Under the pieces are notes generated by a model. That model searched no databases. It saw only the letters and a program-made list of their open reading frames with translations, and was not told the origin of the DNA. Of a DNA stretch of 27,428 nt, positions 14,217-22,264 are shown piece by piece. Position numbers and translations under genes: made by a program. The stretch's first letter is position 1, and each line of letters opens with the position of its first letter. The DNA is from UBA1368 sp964563125 (GTDB taxonomy: Bacteria > Bacillota > Syntrophomonadia > Syntrophomonadales > Syntrophomonadaceae): the NCBI GenBank assembly GCA_964563125.1, contig CAZLVY010000026.1, positions 1 to 27,428 on the forward strand. Reading direction: 5' to 3'.

Positions 14217-15365
14217 TTAAAAAATCATCAAATCTTTCAAATTATACACTCTGGCAGTTGAACTGCCTGGCGGGAGCAGATCATCTTTACATGTTATGAT
14301 GTCCACCGATGGTTTGCTGTTCTTATATTCGTTTATTTTTTCATCCAAAGCCAGGCAAAAAACGATATAGGTAATATTCCCATGAATGATTTGCTGCTTA
14401 ATTTTGCACTCATGCTCCTGGCTGAATTCCATGGTAAGCCTGGCCATTTTCTCCAGCAGCAGATGGAGGTGCTGATCTCCTGCAACAGGGGAAAGCATGG
14501 GGGACTGGTCTCCAATCAGCACTCCATTGACCATCAAACCAGGCAGGATATTTTTCTTGGCAAGCGCAACCGCCATGGAGCTTGCAGCTTTCAGCATGGT
14601 TTCAAATTCCGCTGCAGCATCTGCCTTCCTAAACCCTTCCACATCAATGAAGATCATGGCCTTCACATGGGCTGAAGGTGCATACATTTTTTCTTGCAGG
14701 GTCATGGTCCTTGAAGAAGCCTTCCAGTGGATATTCTTTGCAGGCCTGTCACTTGAATATTCCCGGATGCCGGTGATTAAGACCGGGTCTTCCACAAATG
14801 CACGGCTTTTTTGATTTCCAAAATATTCTCTGCTAGAGGGGAAATAGTCCTTTAGAGGAATCAGTTCCGGATATATAACGATTTCCCGTTGCTCAGCAAA
14901 ATCACCATTTACAGAATAGAATCCCAGCAAGTCCCGGGCTGAAACATTTAAAGGCCCGATGGTATAGATGCCCCTTTTCTCAAAAGTCATATCCCAGTTA
15001 TATTTCAGGATGCCATAACTTAAGACACCTGACTCCACGCAATGCTCTGCGCCGGAACTGGATTGAAGTTCGATTTTTAGAGAGACTGGCAAAAGCTTCT
15101 TATTCTCTATATTTATGGATACCAGGATGGGGTCACCGGGAAAAGCTCTGGTCCCGTTCAGCCCAAGTTCAGCCGTTACATGGTTTAGCCCCGCTCCCGC
15201 CCAAAATTTGGTGCCGAAAGAAAGTGCCAGAAGGCATATACATAGGATCGACATTAAGAAGAAATTTGCAATTAATGAGATAAAAAGGGCCGCCGCGGTT
15301 ACGATAAGAAATACTTTATCTGTGATAACAGTGGCACCTTCATCCTTGACCTTATATTTTTTCAT
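14217..15365 (-). CDS. DUF58 domain protein
   Basis: A 382-residue protein with two N-terminal membrane segments (about residues 17-55), then a beta-rich region, then the DUF58 core: GIREYSSDRPAKNIHWKASS near residue 195, followed by a vWA-like strand KAMIFIDVEGF. DUF58 proteins are regularly paired with MoxR AAA+ ATPases, as here (MoxR ends 10 bp upstream), and are presumed to be their adaptor or substrate at the membrane. Ribosome site is AGGAAG. Function beyond this association is not established. Confidence 0.92.
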   Translation of the reverse strand: MKKYKVKDEGATVITDKVFLIVTAAALFISLIANFFLMSILCICLLALSFGTKFWAGAGLNHVTAELGLNGTRAFPGDPILVSINIENKKLLPVSLKIELQSSSGAEHCVESGVLSYGILKYNWDMTFEKRGIYTIGPLNVSARDLLGFYSVNGDFAEQREIVIYPELIPLKDYFPSSREYFGNQKSRAFVEDPVLITGIREYSSDRPAKNIHWKASSRTMTLQEKMYAPSAHVKAMIFIDVEGFRKADAAAEFETMLKAASSMAVALAKKNILPGLMVNGVLIGDQSPMLSPVAGDQHLHLLLEKMARLTMEFSQEHECKIKQQIIHGNITYIVFCLALDEKINEYKNSKPSVDIITCKDDLLPPGSSTARVYNLKDLMIF

Positions 15366-15374
15366 TACTCTTCC

Positions 15375-16316
15375 TTATTGCGACGAAACGGCAGGGACCG
15401 GTATCATTTGCAAAAGAGCAGCCAAGGCGTCTTCCACCCGATTTCCTGTCAGCCGTTCTTTTTCACTGAGCTTCAACCTGTGACAAAGCAAAAATGGAGC
15501 CACATATTTTATGTCATCAGGGAGCACATACTCTCTCCCCTGCACTACAGCAAAAGCCTGAGAACTGCGCATCAGTGCAATGGTTGCCCGGGTGCTGGCT
15601 CCCACACTGAACAGCTGCGAAGACCTTGCTGCATGAATGATGTCAACCAGGTATTTTTTTAATGCATCTGAAATCCGAATATTTCTTACCGCCTCTGACA
15701 TTTTAACGATCTCTTCAGGTTTCGTTACACTACTTAGCTTGGTAAAGGGATCTTCTGTCTGGAAACGCTCCAGGATCTGCAGCTCTTCCTCTGCGGTCAT
15801 ATCGCCCATGGAAAGTTTAAACAGAAAACGATCCAATTGTGCTTCCGGCAGCGGATAGGTTCCTTCCAGATCAATGGGGTTCTGGGTGGCGATAACAAAA
15901 AAAGGCCTTGGCAAAGGAATGGTTTCATTGTCGATAGTGACCTGGTATTCCCCCATACTTTCCAGCAGGCTGGATTGGGTTCTGGGAATCGTCCGGTTGA
16001 TTTCATCAGCCAGCAGCACATTAGACATGACGGGACCGCTTTTATAATGAAACTCACCTATTTTCATATCATAGAACTGAAAACCTGTGACATCACTTGG
16101 CAGGAGGTCCGGCGTGAACTGGATCCGGTTGAAAGAGCCGCCCATGCTTTTGGCGATAGATTTCGCCAAGAGCGTTTTGCCCGATCCCGGAAGGTCTTCC
16201 AGCAGTATATGGCCTTCAGCGAGAATCGCTGTAAGCACAAGTTCAATGACAGAATCCTTTCCCACCATAACTTTTTTTACATTTTGCTTTATATCCTGGA
16301 TCAAAGAAAAGGTCAT
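15375..16316 (-). CDS. MoxR-family AAA+ ATPase
   Basis: A 313-residue MoxR/RavA-type AAA+ chaperone ATPase. Walker A is LPGSGKTLLAKS (about residue 42), Walker B LLADEINR, followed by the family-specific insertion SLLESMGEYQVTID and sensor 1 VIATQNP; the C-terminal lid is present. It is proposed to remodel partner proteins containing vWA-like domains; the partner here is the DUF58 protein directly downstream. The start at ATG 16316 is preferred because GGAG lies about nine bases upstream; an in-frame TTG at 16325 lies almost on top of that site. First gene of the operon. Confidence 0.94.
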   Translation of the reverse strand: MTFSLIQDIKQNVKKVMVGKDSVIELVLTAILAEGHILLEDLPGSGKTLLAKSIAKSMGGSFNRIQFTPDLLPSDVTGFQFYDMKIGEFHYKSGPVMSNVLLADEINRTIPRTQSSLLESMGEYQVTIDNETIPLPRPFFVIATQNPIDLEGTYPLPEAQLDRFLFKLSMGDMTAEEELQILERFQTEDPFTKLSSVTKPEEIVKMSEAVRNIRISDALKKYLVDIIHAARSSQLFSVGASTRATIALMRSSQAFAVVQGREYVLPDDIKYVAPFLLCHRLKLSEKERLTGNRVEDALAALLQMIPVPAVSSQ

Positions 16317-16386
16317 ACAATACAATCTCCATTTTCATATATAATCATAATTTGCAATTGTTATATTGTATCATATCTGGTTATGG

Positions 16387-16415
16387 TGACAAATGGGGAC
16401 GTACCTTATTTGTCA
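16387..16415 (+). repeat. REP hairpin 1 (left end of RAYT unit)
   Basis: TGACAAAT and ATTTGTCA (8-bp perfect inverted arms) enclose GGGGACGTACCTT. Followed by ACTTTTT. It is the mirror of REP 2 at the other end of the transposase gene, with one mismatch in 29 bp. Confidence 0.93.
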
Positions 16416-16420
16416 ACTTT

Positions 16421-16450
16421 TTGCAATTTTGTAAAGAGGCGTGGTATAAT
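16421..16450 (+). promoter_or_regulatory. promoter of the RAYT gene
   Basis: TTGCAA (16421-16426) and a perfect TATAAT (16445-16450) with 18 bp between them, starting six bases after REP 1. The GTG start follows about 19 bases after the -10. Confidence 0.6.
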
Positions 16451-16468
16451 TTGGCAAGGGGTGAGAAT

Positions 16469-17227
16469 GTGGGTAGGCAAGCTCGACAATACAGCCAGGC
16501 CGGTTTGTACCATATTATTTACAGAGGTATGAACCGGCAGAATATTTTCGAGGAAGACAATGACTACATTAAGATGGCCAATATTATTTTTGATCTCAAG
16601 CGGGAAATGAAATTTGCGATATATGCCTATTGCTTCATGACAAATCATGTTCATCTGCTGTTGAAAGAGAGTAATACGGGTGACATCTCGATAATTATGA
16701 AGAGGATGCTAACTAAATATGCGGGCTGGTTTAACAGAAAGTATGAACGTAGCGGCGCGCTAATTGCCAATCGATATAAAAGCCAGCCTGTGGAGAAGGA
16801 CGAATATTTGTTATCTTTAGTGCGGTACATACATCAGAACCCGCTTAAGGCGAATCTGTCGCTTGCATTAATTGATTATAGATGGAGCAGCTATCCGGAG
16901 TATTTAAATAAGAGCGTACTCGCTGATACGGAATTGATACTTTCGATGATTGATAGAAAGGGCTTCGAAGAGTTTCACCAGGAGGAAGAAAAGGAATTGC
17001 ACGAAGTCAGCGACAGAATCGGCAAAAGTGAGGAATACATAAGGCGAAGGATTATTAAGTTAATGAATGGCAAAGAGCCGCATGTAATTGGGGCTTTGCC
17101 AAAAAGTGAGAGGAATGAAATCATCAAGCAATTAAGGAATAACGAAGGGTTCACCATTCGGCAGATTGAACGAGCGACGGGTGTTTCGAGAGGAATTATT
17201 GCCAAGATTGAAAAAGGTGACAAATGA
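16469..17227 (+). CDS. REP-associated tyrosine transposase (RAYT, Y1/HUH family)
   Basis: A 252-residue single-strand DNA transposase of the IS200/Y1 HUH superfamily, RAYT branch. The HUH metal motif is NHVHLLL (His60, His62); the catalytic Tyr should lie in the DEYLLSLVRYIHQNPLKA segment (Tyr113 or Tyr120). The C-terminus (IRQIERATGVSRGIIAKIEKG) is a helix-turn-helix extension for DNA recognition. GTG 16469 is chosen because AAGGGGTGAG precedes it; the longer frame back to 16352 runs through REP 1 and the promoter. The last codons and the TGA stop lie inside REP 2. Flanked by inverted REPs, so it is the likely source of the REP copies at 20465, 23282 and 23360. Confidence 0.93.
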   Translation: MGRQARQYSQAGLYHIIYRGMNRQNIFEEDNDYIKMANIIFDLKREMKFAIYAYCFMTNHVHLLLKESNTGDISIIMKRMLTKYAGWFNRKYERSGALIANRYKSQPVEKDEYLLSLVRYIHQNPLKANLSLALIDYRWSSYPEYLNKSVLADTELILSMIDRKGFEEFHQEEEKELHEVSDRIGKSEEYIRRRIIKLMNGKEPHVIGALPKSERNEIIKQLRNNEGFTIRQIERATGVSRGIIAKIEKGDK

Positions 17228-17246
17228 GGTACGTCCCCATTTGTCA
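17218..17246 (-). repeat. REP hairpin 2 (right end of RAYT unit)
   Basis: Inverted relative to REP 1: TGACAAAT, GAGGTACGTCCCC, ATTTGTCA. It encodes the last residues (Asp-Lys) and the stop codon of the transposase. Confidence 0.93.
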
Positions 17247-17329
17247 CTATTAGTTAGACAACAAACCTACCTACCTGTATCTCCCTGTCTTCAAAAAAGA
17301 TACGTCCGCATCAATCCTAAAAAGGGAAA

Positions 17330-17358
17330 TTGTCATATTTAAAGAATAAGGGTAATAA
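17330..17358 (+). promoter_or_regulatory. promoter of the lipoprotein gene
   Basis: TTGTCA (17330-17335) and TAATAA (17353-17358) with 17-bp spacing, about 95 bp upstream of the preferred TTG start. The leader between them shows no riboswitch I recognise. Confidence 0.45.
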
Positions 17359-17452
17359 AGAAATGTTACAAAGTGTCAGGAAACTTTCTGTCTGCATCGA
17401 CCACGGGCAGGGTATTATTTTGGCAAGTATGTTGAAGGAGGGGAAAACAGAA

Positions 17453-19540
17453 TTGAGGAGAGGCAAGGGTTTTAAGCTTTTATCAGGTCTTATTGTGGGC
17501 GTGTTTTTGTTAAGCGGCTGCGGTGGCAGCGGCAGCGGGGACACCAAATGGGAGTATGAGAAGACTATCCAAAATCCTTTGAAAGCAACTTGTGCGGACG
17601 CTGAAGTCAAACTGGGGAACCTGGATACGGAGGGAGTGGAAGTAACTATCCCGGCTGGTACTTTTGCTAAACCTACTGAGGTTACGCTGGTTAATCCGGA
17701 TAAAGTGCCTGACTATGCCAGCAGTGAGATGATGGGTTTTGGTGCTCCCATAGATATTTCAGTGGGTGAAGAGGAACTGCGTCTGCAGCAACCAGTTACG
17801 ATTAAGATGAAATTTAATCCGGCCGAGCTGGGAGAAGCGGATCTGGAATCAGGCTCGCTTTATATGAGCTATTTCAATGGTGAAGAATGGCAGTATATCA
17901 AACCGGTGGTAGATCGGAACAATAATACCATGACTTTTATTACCAGCCATTTTTGTTTGTTCGGGAAGAGCAAGCTTACAGTTGACAAGAGAATATCCCA
18001 ATTTATAGAAAATGAGGCATTATCGTCCTGGGCGCAGAAGCAGTCAGATGATATGACAAACTCAGCGGCAGAAAAGGTTATTGATCATATTTTGCAGGAT
18101 AAGCTGGGTATTTCCGACGAAGCCACCAAGGGCAAGGTCTTAGGCAGCCTCTTAAAGGATGATGAGTGGGGCAGTATGGTTAAAGCCCTGGCCGAAGGTG
18201 ATGTGGCTGGATTTAATAAGGACCTGCAGGTTTTAGCCGGCAAGAAGATCGTGGAAAATGTACCCAAGTCAACTTTGTCAAAAGCCTTGGGGGGCCTTAC
18301 TTCTGATTTCGGCACAGAAACAGTTGCCAAGGCTGCTGAAGCAGCTGGTTACCTGGCGGAAGGGCGTGCCACTGATGCTGCCCGCATCCTGGGCGAGCAC
18401 ATAGCTGACCAGTTCATGATAACTACTGCCGGCAAGATTGCGGTAGCTGCCATTGAGCATAAGATTTCTTCCTGGAAGAACGAGGAAGTCGAGGCTGCCT
18501 ATCAGGCTTACAAAAACGGGGCCAGCAGCAGGGTCCCCTGGTGGGGATATCAGGTGGAAAAGGGTAATTTCGACGATGTGTGGAGCCAGATGGGCGGAGC
18601 AGCCCGGCAGCTTGAGATAGAGGCCATTGCTGCCCAGGAAAAAGTTCGCAAGGAAGCTGGAATGCCTGCCTTAGATGACAATGAAAAGGAAAAAATCCGC
18701 ACTATGGTGCAAAGAGATTTGAAAAAACAATTTGAACAACGGGTCAAGACTGATGCGGAAATCGAAAAGATAGAAGCCGAGTATAAGATGATTATGGATA
18801 TGTATGAAGAAGCTGGATTCATGGAAAAAGGCCGCTGGGGTTGGGAAAAATCCTATGAGCTGGAGCAGCGGCTGGATATCCTAATGAACTTCAGAGATAA
18901 ACTCTTAAGAGATACCGGGCGTGACAATATCAAAAGCGGCAACGGCCATAATGAGAAGGCTATTTCGGTAAATGAGCTGAAAACCATTGCCATGATCTGG
19001 TTTGGCACCGATGACCCGGCAGAAAGGCAGAAGCAGTATGCTGAATACCTGAAAAATGAATTCGGCATAGACCTGTTCCCCAAAGCGGAAATGCTTAATG
19101 GTCAGTGGTCTTCCGCTTCGATGACCATCACAGAATTCGATCTGGGACCACCACCTACAGACGAGGATATACCGGAGGATGTGCAGGAAGGTATGGAAGG
19201 CTGTGATATAAACTCCCTGGATATATATAATCAGATCAAAGCCGGACTGCAGGAGCAGGTGGGAAAAACTATTCCGATTAATATGAGCATGCAGTTTAAT
19301 GCAGATGGCTCAGGGACTATAACTGTTGTAAATGAAGAAGGTGAAGCTAATACCTACCCTGCCACTTATGCAAACGGGGTATTAACAGCGACAATAGCAG
19401 ATCAGGGAGTAAAAAATACAATGCATGGAACGATTACAGAATCCAACGGGGTGATATCATTAAACGGAACCTGGATCGCTGACCTTTCATCGGAAGACCG
19501 TAAGGCATGGATAAAAGGAACCTGGTCGGGCAGGAAGTAA
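17453..19540 (+). CDS. large secreted lipoprotein with ZU5-like and calycin-like ends
   Basis: A 695-residue lipoprotein when started at TTG 17453, which has AAGGAGGGG nine bases upstream; the frame is open further upstream but that extension would bury the signal peptide. Signal: RRGKGFK, a hydrophobic run, then lipobox LSGC with Cys23. A Gly/Ser linker follows. Residues about 40-165 (VEVTIPAGTF, PTEVTLVNP, FITSHFCLFG) resemble a ZU5-type beta domain. The centre is helical and charged, with coiled-coil-like stretches around 385-470. The last 110 residues (NGQWSSASMTITEF ... LNGTWIADLS) look like a beta-barrel with G-x-W strand starts. Function is unknown; exposed on the outer face of the membrane. 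Followed by an Lgt-like gene. Confidence 0.8.
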   Translation: MRRGKGFKLLSGLIVGVFLLSGCGGSGSGDTKWEYEKTIQNPLKATCADAEVKLGNLDTEGVEVTIPAGTFAKPTEVTLVNPDKVPDYASSEMMGFGAPIDISVGEEELRLQQPVTIKMKFNPAELGEADLESGSLYMSYFNGEEWQYIKPVVDRNNNTMTFITSHFCLFGKSKLTVDKRISQFIENEALSSWAQKQSDDMTNSAAEKVIDHILQDKLGISDEATKGKVLGSLLKDDEWGSMVKALAEGDVAGFNKDLQVLAGKKIVENVPKSTLSKALGGLTSDFGTETVAKAAEAAGYLAEGRATDAARILGEHIADQFMITTAGKIAVAAIEHKISSWKNEEVEAAYQAYKNGASSRVPWWGYQVEKGNFDDVWSQMGGAARQLEIEAIAAQEKVRKEAGMPALDDNEKEKIRTMVQRDLKKQFEQRVKTDAEIEKIEAEYKMIMDMYEEAGFMEKGRWGWEKSYELEQRLDILMNFRDKLLRDTGRDNIKSGNGHNEKAISVNELKTIAMIWFGTDDPAERQKQYAEYLKNEFGIDLFPKAEMLNGQWSSASMTITEFDLGPPPTDEDIPEDVQEGMEGCDINSLDIYNQIKAGLQEQVGKTIPINMSMQFNADGSGTITVVNEEGEANTYPATYANGVLTATIADQGVKNTMHGTITESNGVISLNGTWIADLSSEDRKAWIKGTWSGRK

Positions 19541-19585
19541 GGACTGCCGGCGCAGAAAATTGCAGACAAATTACTCGGATTAATC

Positions 19586-19623
19586 GCGGGGGTTGGTGCT
19601 GAATCAGCGCTCCCCTGCTTTTT
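19586..19623 (+). terminator. intrinsic terminator after the lipoprotein gene
   Basis: GCGGGGG pairs with TCCCCTGC (one G-U), with inner pairing GCTG/CAGC, then TTTTT. It lies 46 bp after the stop codon and before the Lgt-like gene, which would therefore depend on read-through or its own promoter. Confidence 0.65.
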
Positions 19624-19657
19624 CCGATGACAAGTAATAAGATTAAGGAGTAATGCT

Positions 19658-20467
19658 TTGCACCCTTATATCAAGATATCATTGTTTTCAAATGAGCTGT
19701 TAAAGATATCCAGCTACCGCCTGTTTTTTATTTTGGCCTGTGTAGCGGTTTTGAGCATTAGTTTTTTAATCATTAAAAAGAAGCAGCTGCCTCTGGTCAA
19801 ATCGGCAGTAATGCTGACGGCTATGGCATTAACAGTGCCGGTGGGGGCCAGGATTTTACATCTTATCACCAACCCGATTATCTACCAGCGAAATTGGGAC
19901 AAGCTGTGGGCGCTGCAATTAACCGGGTTCTCGCTGATGGGAGGTTTGATCCTGGCGGCGTTGACGGGCGTTATTTTATCGCGCTTGCTGCGTTTAGACC
20001 TCTGGCCGCTGGCTGACAGCATCGCCCCCGGTCTGGGAGCAGGACTGGTTCTTATGCGCATTGGCTGTTACTTTAATGGCTGCTGTTTTGGAGAAAAAAC
20101 CAATCTCCCCTGGGCGGTGCATTTCCCGGCCGGCAGCATACCTTATAAATACTATCTGCCGGGTTTATTAGAAAAAGAAACCCTTTCACCCTTTGCTTTG
20201 TTCAGTTCACCGGCTATTCATCCCACTCAACTTTATGAGCTGGCAGCGGCTCTGCTGATAACCGCCGTTACTATTTATCTGCTGCGGCGCGAAGCCCCGG
20301 CAGGCATACCATTCCTGGTATTTGCCCTGCTGTTTGCCGCCTTTCGCTGGTTTAACAGCACCCTGAGGGTACCGGCAGAAACCCTTAGCATTGCCCCCTG
20401 GTTCTACCCCCTGCTATATTCCGCAATCATTCTTCTGTGTCTGCTGCTATTATTAAAAAAAAACTGA
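19658..20467 (+). CDS. Lgt-like (prolipoprotein diacylglyceryl transferase family) membrane protein
   Basis: A 269-residue protein with about seven membrane segments and the layout of Lgt: SLMGGLILA, LMRIGCYFNGCCFGE, HPTQLYE, and a C-terminal FRWFNSTLR. The TTG start at 19658 follows AAGGAG. True Lgt attaches diacylglyceryl to the lipobox Cys. Here the essential His of the HGG motif (H103 in E. coli) is Met, and the essential Asn of RIGN is Cys (RIGC), with a GCC triplet nearby. It thus belongs to a divergent paralogue group whose reaction is uncertain. It lies just downstream of a lipoprotein gene, which hints at a shared task. The TGA stop codon is the first three bases of REP 3. Confidence 0.8.
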   Translation: MHPYIKISLFSNELLKISSYRLFFILACVAVLSISFLIIKKKQLPLVKSAVMLTAMALTVPVGARILHLITNPIIYQRNWDKLWALQLTGFSLMGGLILAALTGVILSRLLRLDLWPLADSIAPGLGAGLVLMRIGCYFNGCCFGEKTNLPWAVHFPAGSIPYKYYLPGLLEKETLSPFALFSSPAIHPTQLYELAAALLITAVTIYLLRREAPAGIPFLVFALLFAAFRWFNSTLRVPAETLSIAPWFYPLLYSAIILLCLLLLLKKN

Positions 20468-20499
20468 CAAATGGGGACGTACCCTAATTGTCAGCTTTT
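20454..20499. terminator. REP 3 with A-run and T-run: bidirectional terminator
   Basis: REP 3 (20465-20493: TGACAAAT, GGGGACGTACCC, ATTGTCA) is preceded by nine A and followed by GCTTTTTT, between the convergent Lgt-like and acyl-CoA synthetase genes. On both strands the hairpin is thus followed by a T-run, the structure of a two-way intrinsic terminator. Its first TGA is the stop codon of the Lgt-like gene. Confidence 0.7.
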
Positions 20500-20549
20500 T
20501 TAATCTTTCCTGTTGTTACTTTGAGGGTGGTTTTATATCTGCCTGCTGA

Positions 20550-22241
20550 TTATGCGTCCCAGAGACCTTCTTTTCTAAGGTTTTCAGCAATTATTTCTGC
20601 CTGGGCTATGAGTTTTAAAGCGTCAACTTTGTTGACTCTGGTCATGGGGAAAATATAATCAGGGGGTAAGATTTCAACATGCTGCGGTCTCTTATACGAG
20701 GCAATCCCCTGGCAATATTCTAAAATTTCCTGTGATGATAACTCAGCTCCCGGTTTGGGCATAACAAAAGTCATAATTCCTTCGTCAAAGAGGCGATGCT
20801 TTACACCGACCGTTTCAGCCTGAGCAACGTTGGGGTACAAGGCAACAAATGCCGATACTTCGTCGGGGAATACATTAAAGCCTTTTTGCTTGATCATGAA
20901 TTTGCGGCGGCCACCCAGTACTACTGAGCGATAGCCGCTGATTTCTTTGAAATAACCCATATCTCCGGTGTACAAAACCCCGTCAGTGGAAATAATCCTG
21001 GCGGTTTCCTCGGGTTGGTTATAGTAACCGGGGAAAACAATGCGTCCTTCGTAGCAAATTTCACCCATTTGACCGTCCTCCAGAATCTGGCCGGCGCTGC
21101 CGTCAACACTCATGGGCTGACGAATAGTTACCGGCGAAATATCATCAAAGGATCGTCCCACCTGACCTACCATATCTTCAATCGGTATTCCCGGGGCGGA
21201 AAAGAGTGAAAAACCGGCGTTTTCGGTCATGCCGAAACCGGTGCCGAAATTAGGCGCCATCTGGGAAAACCTTTCCAGGAAGGGCAGGTCAACCGCTGAT
21301 CCGGCATAGACTACAAATTTCAAACTGGACAGATCATATTCATCGTAATTGGGCAGCATCCATTCCATCCTGAATTGGGTAGGAATTTGAGCCAGGACAG
21401 TAACCTTATGTTTGGCTATAGCCGCCAGTGATGAACCGGGATCAAAAATTCTCAGCAGAATATCTGTGCCTCCTAAATAGAAAGTGGTCATTAAGGCTTC
21501 AGTTACACATCCTACATGACTGGGCGGCAAATTTACCAGCAGGATAAGTTCTTCTCCGGGTATACTGAGGCCTCTTTTTAGAATCTCATTTTGGGCCAAA
21601 ATATTATCATGAGCCAGGAGGGCCGGTTTCGGTTCGCCGGTGGTGCCGGTGGTATAAATAATCAGAGCTGGGGTTGAAGGCTGAATCGATGCATATGTAT
21701 CCTTAAGCCGGGCAGTTAAATCAGCATTTAAGCTTAAGGCTGCCAAAGCGTCGGGGTTAAGGAAATCACTCATTGAAACGGCGCCATTTATTAGTTCATC
21801 ACCATCCAGAAGACTAAACTGGATAAAATGTTTTACAGAAGGGCAGTCTTTTTGCACGGCAATCCCAACTTGCCTGAAATCTCTTACGGGGGTATTGCCT
21901 AAAAAGACAAATGCAGCTGGTTCAATCTTATTAAGGTCGCGCACTACTTCGTGGTCCTGCAGACGGACATCCACCGGAGCGATGATAGCCCCCACCTTGA
22001 AGCAGGCATACATGAGCAGGATATGTTCCGGGCTTAAAAGTAGCATAGTGGAGACCCGGTCGCCTTTTTTAATGCCCATATCCAGAAGTTTCAGAGCTAT
22101 TAAATCGACCTGGCTGGCAAACTGCGCATAGGTTACAGTTTTACCGTCCTCGAATTGTATCATGGCAAATCTTTCGGGATACTGGGCGGCCCATTTTTCC
22201 ACATAGTGATTCAGTAACACTAAATTGCTGTTTCCCTGCAT
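20550..22241 (-). CDS. acyl-CoA synthetase (AMP-forming)
   Basis: A 563-residue ANL-superfamily enzyme of full length. Core motifs: the phosphate loop YTTGTTGEPK (slightly changed from TSGTTGxPK), GFGMTENAG (A5), YTGDMGYF (A7), the hinge GGRRKFMIKQKGFNVFPDEV (A8) and NKVDALKL with the A10 Lys. It activates a carboxylic acid with ATP and joins it to CoA; the substrate cannot be fixed by eye. It lies 23 bp downstream of a MaoC-like gene, probably one operon. AAAGGGGGGA forms the ribosome site. The gene may supply acyl-CoA for the beta-oxidation-type enzymes elsewhere, including the 265-4767 operon. Confidence 0.92.
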   Translation of the reverse strand: MQGNSNLVLLNHYVEKWAAQYPERFAMIQFEDGKTVTYAQFASQVDLIALKLLDMGIKKGDRVSTMLLLSPEHILLMYACFKVGAIIAPVDVRLQDHEVVRDLNKIEPAAFVFLGNTPVRDFRQVGIAVQKDCPSVKHFIQFSLLDGDELINGAVSMSDFLNPDALAALSLNADLTARLKDTYASIQPSTPALIIYTTGTTGEPKPALLAHDNILAQNEILKRGLSIPGEELILLVNLPPSHVGCVTEALMTTFYLGGTDILLRIFDPGSSLAAIAKHKVTVLAQIPTQFRMEWMLPNYDEYDLSSLKFVVYAGSAVDLPFLERFSQMAPNFGTGFGMTENAGFSLFSAPGIPIEDMVGQVGRSFDDISPVTIRQPMSVDGSAGQILEDGQMGEICYEGRIVFPGYYNQPEETARIISTDGVLYTGDMGYFKEISGYRSVVLGGRRKFMIKQKGFNVFPDEVSAFVALYPNVAQAETVGVKHRLFDEGIMTFVMPKPGAELSSQEILEYCQGIASYKRPQHVEILPPDYIFPMTRVNKVDALKLIAQAEIIAENLRKEGLWDA

Positions 22242-22264
22242 AATTATTCCCCCCCTTTATTTTA

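Noticed and set aside
16352..16468. Longer N-terminus of the RAYT transposase
   Set aside because: This part would be encoded by REP 1 and the promoter; the GTG at 16469 has a proper ribosome site and matches the family start.
17330..17452. 41-residue longer N-terminus for the lipoprotein
   Set aside because: It would place the signal peptide internally; the TTG at 17453 has AAGGAGGGG at ideal distance and gives a standard lipoprotein signal.
17359..17452. Riboswitch in the leader of the lipoprotein gene
   Set aside because: The roughly 95-nt leader shows no conserved core of a known class (for example c-di-GMP) that I could recognise.
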